A DNA stretch of 64,000 nt from Clostridia bacterium. GTDB lineage: Bacteria > Bacillota > Clostridia > Christensenellales > CAG-138. The notes beneath the pieces were generated by a model that saw nothing but the letters and a program-made list of their open reading frames with translations, did no database searches and had not been told where the DNA came from. The translations under genes were made by a program, and so were the position numbers. The stretch covers positions 1 to 64,000 of the forward strand of contig JAFWVQ010000021.1 in NCBI GenBank assembly GCA_017523925.1, written 5' to 3'. Positions 60,238-64,000 of this stretch are shown here, piece by piece (within the stretch, counting starts at the first letter, position 1; the number at the start of each line of letters is the position of its first letter).

Positions 60238-60906
60238 ATGAAAGGCAAAAAAATGAACGATATTACTATCCGATTGGAAAATGAAAAGGACTACCGCGCG
60301 GTGGAGGAGCTGACGCGCGAGGCGTTTTGGAACGTGTACAAGCCCGGCGCGGACGAGCATTATTACGTTCACATGATGCGAAGCCATCCCGATTTTTTGC
60401 CCGAGCTGGACTTCGTGCTCGAAAAAGACGGCAGGATCGTCGGCAATATTATGTTCACCAAGGCTTGGCTTGAGGACGAGCGCGGCGAGCGCATGGAGAT
60501 AGTTTCCTGCGGGCCGCTCTGCATCGCTCCCGAACTTCAGCGGCAAAAGCTCGGCAAGCTGCTTATCGAACATTCGTTCGAGGCGGCGCGAAAGCTCGGC
60601 TACGGCGTGAACGTCAATTTCGGAAACCCGGGAAATTACGTCAGCCGCGGGTTCGTTAGCTGCAAAAAGAAGAATATCAGCTTTGTTTTTGACGGCAACT
60701 TCCCCACCGCCCTGCTCGTTTGCGAGCTTAAAGCGGGCGCACTCGACGGCAGAAAACGGATGTATATCCCGAGCACCGCCGCCGATTGCTGCGAGGATAC
60801 CGCCGCCGTTGAAGCATTCGATGCGACATTCCCGCCCAAGGAAAAGAAATGGATGCCGAGCCAGGAGGAATTCTATATCTATCGGCATTCGTCGGTGGTT
60901 AGGTAA
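60238..60906 (+). CDS. GNAT family N-acetyltransferase (YhbS-like)
   Basis: 222 residues. The first 150 form a GNAT fold of the YhbS type: ITIRLENEKDYRAVEELTREAFW near 8, VGNIMFTKAW near 67, the cofactor motif LCIAPELQRQKLGKLLIEHSFEAA near 96 and GNPGNYVSRGFVSCKKK near 126. The C-terminal part is a short extension of unknown role. It starts one base after the HAD stop, so the two are coupled; a second ATG lies 15 bases into the gene. Substrate unknown. Confidence 0.88.
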   Translation: MKGKKMNDITIRLENEKDYRAVEELTREAFWNVYKPGADEHYYVHMMRSHPDFLPELDFVLEKDGRIVGNIMFTKAWLEDERGERMEIVSCGPLCIAPELQRQKLGKLLIEHSFEAARKLGYGVNVNFGNPGNYVSRGFVSCKKKNISFVFDGNFPTALLVCELKAGALDGRKRMYIPSTAADCCEDTAAVEAFDATFPPKEKKWMPSQEEFYIYRHSSVVR

Positions 60907-61108
60907 GCACGGGCTGTAATAACGCGCTTGCCGCTTCCCCCTACCGCAAGATTCTACTATGAGAATATCGCCGCAGGCAACGCGGTTTTTTGGGCTTTGC
61001 TCGTTCAAGGGGGGCTATGCCTCGATTTGCGGTATTCGCCGTGTGTTTTAACAGAAACGCCATAGAGCCTGCTTGACGGGATCGACACCGCAGAAAGGAA
61101 ACCACTAA

Positions 61109-61579
61109 ATGTTAGCACAGAACAAAAGCGGATGGAAACTGCTGGAATACCTGAATATTGGTGAGGAAAGAATAGGCGACTATGAAAACGTCACCGGCGC
61201 ATTTGCCATAATAAAGGTCGGTGATAGATTCCTTGTCGGCTTTAATCCTATGAGGCAGCAATGGGAATTCCCCGCAGGAGGTATTGAGGAAGGAGAAACT
61301 GCCCGCGAAGCGGCTGTTCGGGAACTGTTTGAAGAAACTCATCAGACCCAACGGGAGCTGAATTTCGCAGGCTTGTTCAAGGTTATGGAGCCCAAAGGAA
61401 TTATCAAGTATCAAGCAGTTTTTACCGGCGAACTGCCGGAGCTGCAGCCATTCATTCACTCCGAGGGCGATGAAATGACACGGCTCCGTTTGTTGGATCT
61501 AAAGGAAGATATCGGTTATGTTGACGAATGCGATTTGGCTATCGCAAAAACGGTAAATCAGAGAAGGCAAGTCGGATGA
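61109..61579 (+). CDS. Nudix hydrolase
   Basis: 156 residues. The Nudix box GGIEEGETAREAAVRELFEET lies at about 56-76 with the metal-binding REx2EE core complete. The family cleaves nucleoside diphosphates linked to another group; the substrate is unknown. AGAAAGGAAA precedes the ATG. Its TGA stop overlaps the start of the next kinase-like gene (ATGA), so the two are co-translated. The preceding 200 bases (60907-61108) hold no supported gene. Confidence 0.9.
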   Translation: MLAQNKSGWKLLEYLNIGEERIGDYENVTGAFAIIKVGDRFLVGFNPMRQQWEFPAGGIEEGETAREAAVRELFEETHQTQRELNFAGLFKVMEPKGIIKYQAVFTGELPELQPFIHSEGDEMTRLRLLDLKEDIGYVDECDLAIAKTVNQRRQVG

Positions 61580-62625
61580 ACAAAATGAACAACACGAAAA
61601 GTACGCACATAGAGCCCGCAATAAAGGAGCTTTTCTCCCATTTCTTTGATGGGGAGCCCGTTTCCGCCGAGCTTATAGATACGAGCAGGGGCGAGGACGA
61701 CTTTAGAAACACGCTCATCATAACGACCGATGGCGGCAAAAGATTCGTTTTGAAGATAGTTTCAAACGATTTCACCTTCCCCGAAAGGATACAGATGTGG
61801 CAGCGGACGGTTGAAGAATACCGCGATCTGGGGTATTACTGCCCGCGTATCTTCTGCGATAAAAGCGGCGGCTTCCCCCTTATTGAGTATCGCGGGAAGC
61901 GCTGCATCGTTTACGCCGAGGAGTTTTCGATATTCAAGCCCATGTCGGATCGCGCGGCTGACGGAAACGATCAAGCCGTAAGCGCGAAAGCCTATTTCGA
62001 TGATATTTGGTGCATGAGCGCAAAGCTTGCGGCAAAGAAGCTCGATCATGCGGAATATACTTCGGGCTACTGCCTTTTTGATACCTTTTGCCCGAGCGAT
62101 CGGACCGACGAGGTCATGGAAAACGCGCTCGAATGGAAAGAGTATGCTTTTTCGCTTCCCGCGGAGTTTTTGGAGCAGGTTCAAAGGATATGGGATGCTT
62201 GGAGCGCCAACAGAGAGGCGCTGAAGGAGCGCTATTTCCTTCTTCCGACCTCAGTTTTTCAGGCCGATCTCAATCCGACAAATCTGCTCATCGATGAAAA
62301 CGGCGCTTTTCGCGGCGTTTACGACTTCAACCTCTGCGGCAGGGACGTTTTTCTGAACTATCTTATGCGCGAGAACTACGCCGATTTTGAGGAGGAGCTT
62401 GAGCTTATCCTCCGAGCGTTGACCATCGCCAAGGAGCACTATGCTTTTTCCGAGGATGAGAAGGCGGCGGCGCTCCCCCTCTATCGTTGCGTCAAGCCGC
62501 TTTGGTATACGCGGGTTTACGATCTAAAGCAGGCGGGCGGCGATACGGTCGGTATAAAGCATTGTCTTGACAGGATCGAGCATTATCTTAACGCGGATAT
62601 TGATTTTATAAGCTATATGGCCTGA
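61576..62625 (+). CDS. aminoglycoside phosphotransferase-like kinase with altered catalytic motif
   Basis: 349 residues with an APH/choline-kinase fold: RFVLKIVSNDF near 46 (ATP-anchoring Lys) and the catalytic loop VFQADLNPTNLLIDENGAFRGVYDFNLCGRD near 231-261. The usual HxDxxxxN loop has Gln in place of His, and the metal-binding DxD/DFE position reads DFN. Catalytic Asp and Asn are kept, so activity is possible. It is not evidence of aminoglycoside resistance; such proteins phosphorylate many small molecules. The start is ATG 61576 overlapping the Nudix stop. Confidence 0.82.
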   Translation: MNKMNNTKSTHIEPAIKELFSHFFDGEPVSAELIDTSRGEDDFRNTLIITTDGGKRFVLKIVSNDFTFPERIQMWQRTVEEYRDLGYYCPRIFCDKSGGFPLIEYRGKRCIVYAEEFSIFKPMSDRAADGNDQAVSAKAYFDDIWCMSAKLAAKKLDHAEYTSGYCLFDTFCPSDRTDEVMENALEWKEYAFSLPAEFLEQVQRIWDAWSANREALKERYFLLPTSVFQADLNPTNLLIDENGAFRGVYDFNLCGRDVFLNYLMRENYADFEEELELILRALTIAKEHYAFSEDEKAAALPLYRCVKPLWYTRVYDLKQAGGDTVGIKHCLDRIEHYLNADIDFISYMA

Positions 62626-62673
62626 GCTTCGCCAAACGGAGCATTATATGGCAGAGTTTACGGAGGTTTTAAA

Positions 62674-63180
62674 ATGAGTTTTCTTGAATTGGCGCGCAGC
62701 AGGTTTTCGGTGCTGGAATACGAGCATAGACCCGTTGAGAGCGAAAAGATAGACGCTATAATCGAGGCGGCGATCGCGGCTCCAACCGCGTGCAACAACC
62801 AGCCGCAGCGGATACTTGTGATCGACAGCGACGAGCTTCGCACCAAGCTCAACGAGGTGGTTCCGAGCAAATACTATGTTCCCGTTGCGTTTTTGGTGTG
62901 TTATGACAGGGAAAGCTGTTGGGTTCGCCCGATGGACGGCAAGCCCAGCGGAGATATCGATGCAAGCATCGCGACAACCCACATGATGCTTGAAGCGACA
63001 GAGCTCGGTTTGGGCTCAATATGGGTCATGTATTGGGATCCCGATAAGATGAAGGAAGTCTTTTGTTTGGACGAGCGGCTTGAACCCGTGGCGTTGCTTA
63101 TAGCCGGATACAAGGCGGATACCGCAAAGCCCCGACATGGGCATTTGAGCCGCAAGAGCAGGGATGAAATAATCCTTTAG
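62674..63180 (+). CDS. nitroreductase family protein
   Basis: 168 residues, flavin-dependent nitroreductase fold: ELARSRFSVLEYEHRPVESEKIDAII (FMN-phosphate Arg near 7) and AAIAAPTACNNQPQRILVI near 28 are the conserved N-terminus, and EATELGLGSIWVMYWDPDKMKEVF near 109 the central helix. It fits small anaerobe nitroreductases acting on unknown electron acceptors. ACGGAGG lies eight bases before the ATG. The TAG stop is used normally here. Confidence 0.92.
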   Translation: MSFLELARSRFSVLEYEHRPVESEKIDAIIEAAIAAPTACNNQPQRILVIDSDELRTKLNEVVPSKYYVPVAFLVCYDRESCWVRPMDGKPSGDIDASIATTHMMLEATELGLGSIWVMYWDPDKMKEVFCLDERLEPVALLIAGYKADTAKPRHGHLSRKSRDEIIL

Positions 63181-63210
63181 CGGCGGCTTTATGGAAAGGA
63201 AGCACAGGCA

Positions 63211-63876
63211 TTGAAGATAGAAAACAACATACTGAAGCATTATCTTAAAAACGTTTATTTTATCACCGGCACGGCGTACGCTGGCAAATCCACTGCGGCA
63301 AAGCTGCTTTCCGAGCGGTACGGGCTTATCCTCTGCGGCGAAAACTACCACAGCAGGGTGTCGGACGTCGTTGCAACGCGCGAAGCGCAGCCCGATATCA
63401 GCTTTATAAACGAGCTGACCGACTGGCGGCAGTTCGTGCTTCGCTCGCCCGAGGAGTACGAGAGGTGGATATTTGCGGTCGGGCGCGAGGCGGCGGAATT
63501 CGAGGTTGCGGAGCTTATCGCGATATCGCAGGAAAGAAAAGTGATAGTCGATACGAATATCCCTCTCGATATCCTTAAAGAAATTTCCGATTACAACCGC
63601 GTTGCAGTTATGCTTTCGCCGCAGTCTTTGAGCGTTGATCGCTTTTTCGACCGCGAAGACCCCGATAAACGCTTTCTGCTCGAAGTTATCGAGAGCTGCG
63701 ACGATCCCGAGGCCGCCATGGCGAACTATCGGCGCGGGCTCGAGCTTATAAACAGCCAAAAGCACTACGACGAATGCGCAAACAGCGGCTTTTTCACGCT
63801 CGTTCGGCAGGACGACGGGCGGGATACCCGTGAGGAGGTCCTGGAAAAGCTCGCAAGGCATTTCGGTCTGATATGA
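63211..63876 (+). CDS. P-loop NTPase, probable small-molecule kinase
   Basis: 221 residues. A Walker A GTAYAGKST (20-28) follows a hydrophobic strand, a Walker-B-like VIVDTNIP lies near 112, and FFDREDPDKRFL near 150 resembles the lid region of shikimate/adenylate-type kinases. I cannot name the substrate. The start is TTG 63211 with AAAGGAAG upstream. It is the last complete gene of the one-strand accessory run and lies 30 bases after the nitroreductase. Confidence 0.78.
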   Translation: MKIENNILKHYLKNVYFITGTAYAGKSTAAKLLSERYGLILCGENYHSRVSDVVATREAQPDISFINELTDWRQFVLRSPEEYERWIFAVGREAAEFEVAELIAISQERKVIVDTNIPLDILKEISDYNRVAVMLSPQSLSVDRFFDREDPDKRFLLEVIESCDDPEAAMANYRRGLELINSQKHYDECANSGFFTLVRQDDGRDTREEVLEKLARHFGLI

Positions 63877-63901
63877 TGGGTGGCTGCCGGGGAGGAGCGC
63901 T

Positions 63902-64000
63902 ATGATTGTTACATATAAAAACCCGGGTTTTGAACACTCGATAAACAGCATCCTTCTTTTTCTGGAGGACGGCACCGCGCCGTTTTGGTCGGATGCGCTT
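63902..64000 (+). CDS. partial CDS, unknown
   Basis: An open frame starts at ATG 63902 with GGGAGGAG six bases upstream and runs off the right edge (33 codons: MIVTYKNPGFEHSINSILLF onward). Codon use is normal and it continues the accessory run. Too short to assign. Confidence 0.6.
   Translation, partial: MIVTYKNPGFEHSINSILLFLEDGTAPFWSDAL

Noticed and set aside
60930..61075. Possible gene relic (RFYYENIAAGNAVFWALL) between GNAT and Nudix genes
   Set aside because: It reads like a protein fragment but has no start, ribosome site or partner fragment.
1..64000. CRISPR arrays, insertion sequences, prophage or integrase genes
   Set aside because: No regularly spaced repeats, transposase or recombinase motifs were seen on either strand.

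Overview
The window looks like the chromosome of an anaerobic, Gram-positive-type member of the Clostridia. I would guess an uncultured gut lineage such as Christensenellales, but that placement is an inference from gene content. The grounds are a six-gene Rnf complex, an IreB-family regulator, a SpoVB-type flippase, a T-box in front of leuS, a clostridial-type Lgt and low-GC-Gram-positive promoters (many TTGACA-17-TATAAT) in moderately GC-rich DNA. TTG start codons are common, and several start sites were moved downstream because a consensus promoter lies on top of the longest-frame start.

Layout. 0.2-5.2 kb: rnfCDGEAB on the minus strand. 5.5-12.8 kb: a plus-strand growth operon pyrH, ycaQ-like, His-rich protein, frr, PASTA-like small protein, uppS, cdsA (interrupted by an amber codon), dxr, rseP. 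12.8-16.4 kb: arginine deiminase and transketolase. 16.6-17.9 kb: tRNA-Thr(GGT) and an AT-richer glycosyltransferase. 18-24.8 kb, minus strand: GH3 glycosidase, rplM-rpsI, an M14 cell-wall peptidase and rpsB-tsf. 25.2-26.5 kb: ireB and a ferredoxin-fused aldo/keto reductase. 26.7-29.8 kb: a self-contained minus-strand cassette of an AAA-like protein, a soluble VirD4/TraG-like ATPase and a TPR protein. 30-32.1 kb: NusG-II protein, Gx transporter and ApbE; ApbE is the flavin transferase expected to modify RnfG and RnfD. 32.2-39.6 kb: P-type ATPase, SpoVB-like flippase, dGTPase, aroQ, aroE, nitrilase-like protein. 39.7-48.1 kb: ABC exporter, XRE regulator, leuS with T-box, ArsR-like regulator, lgt. 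48.2-52.5 kb: frameshifted methyltransferase, a 44-residue DUF3789 protein, YunG-like protein, ZIP transporter, surface PIG-L deacetylase. 52.7-55.6 kb: lepA-hemW. 55.7-64 kb: a one-strand run of small accessory enzymes (GNATs, a GNAT-transglutaminase fusion, 2H phosphoesterase, HAD, Nudix, APH-like kinase, nitroreductase, P-loop kinase) that continues past the window.

The most interesting points are the AAA-like/VirD4-like/TPR cassette, which has no relaxase or transfer genes around it; the GNAT-transglutaminase fusion; the amber codon at an invariant Lys of cdsA; and the accessory-enzyme run at the right end. Three genes (cdsA, a methyltransferase, a 2H phosphoesterase) each carry one single-base lesion with an intact remainder. 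Two of these are one-base losses at or next to homopolymers, so sequence error must be weighed against real decay.
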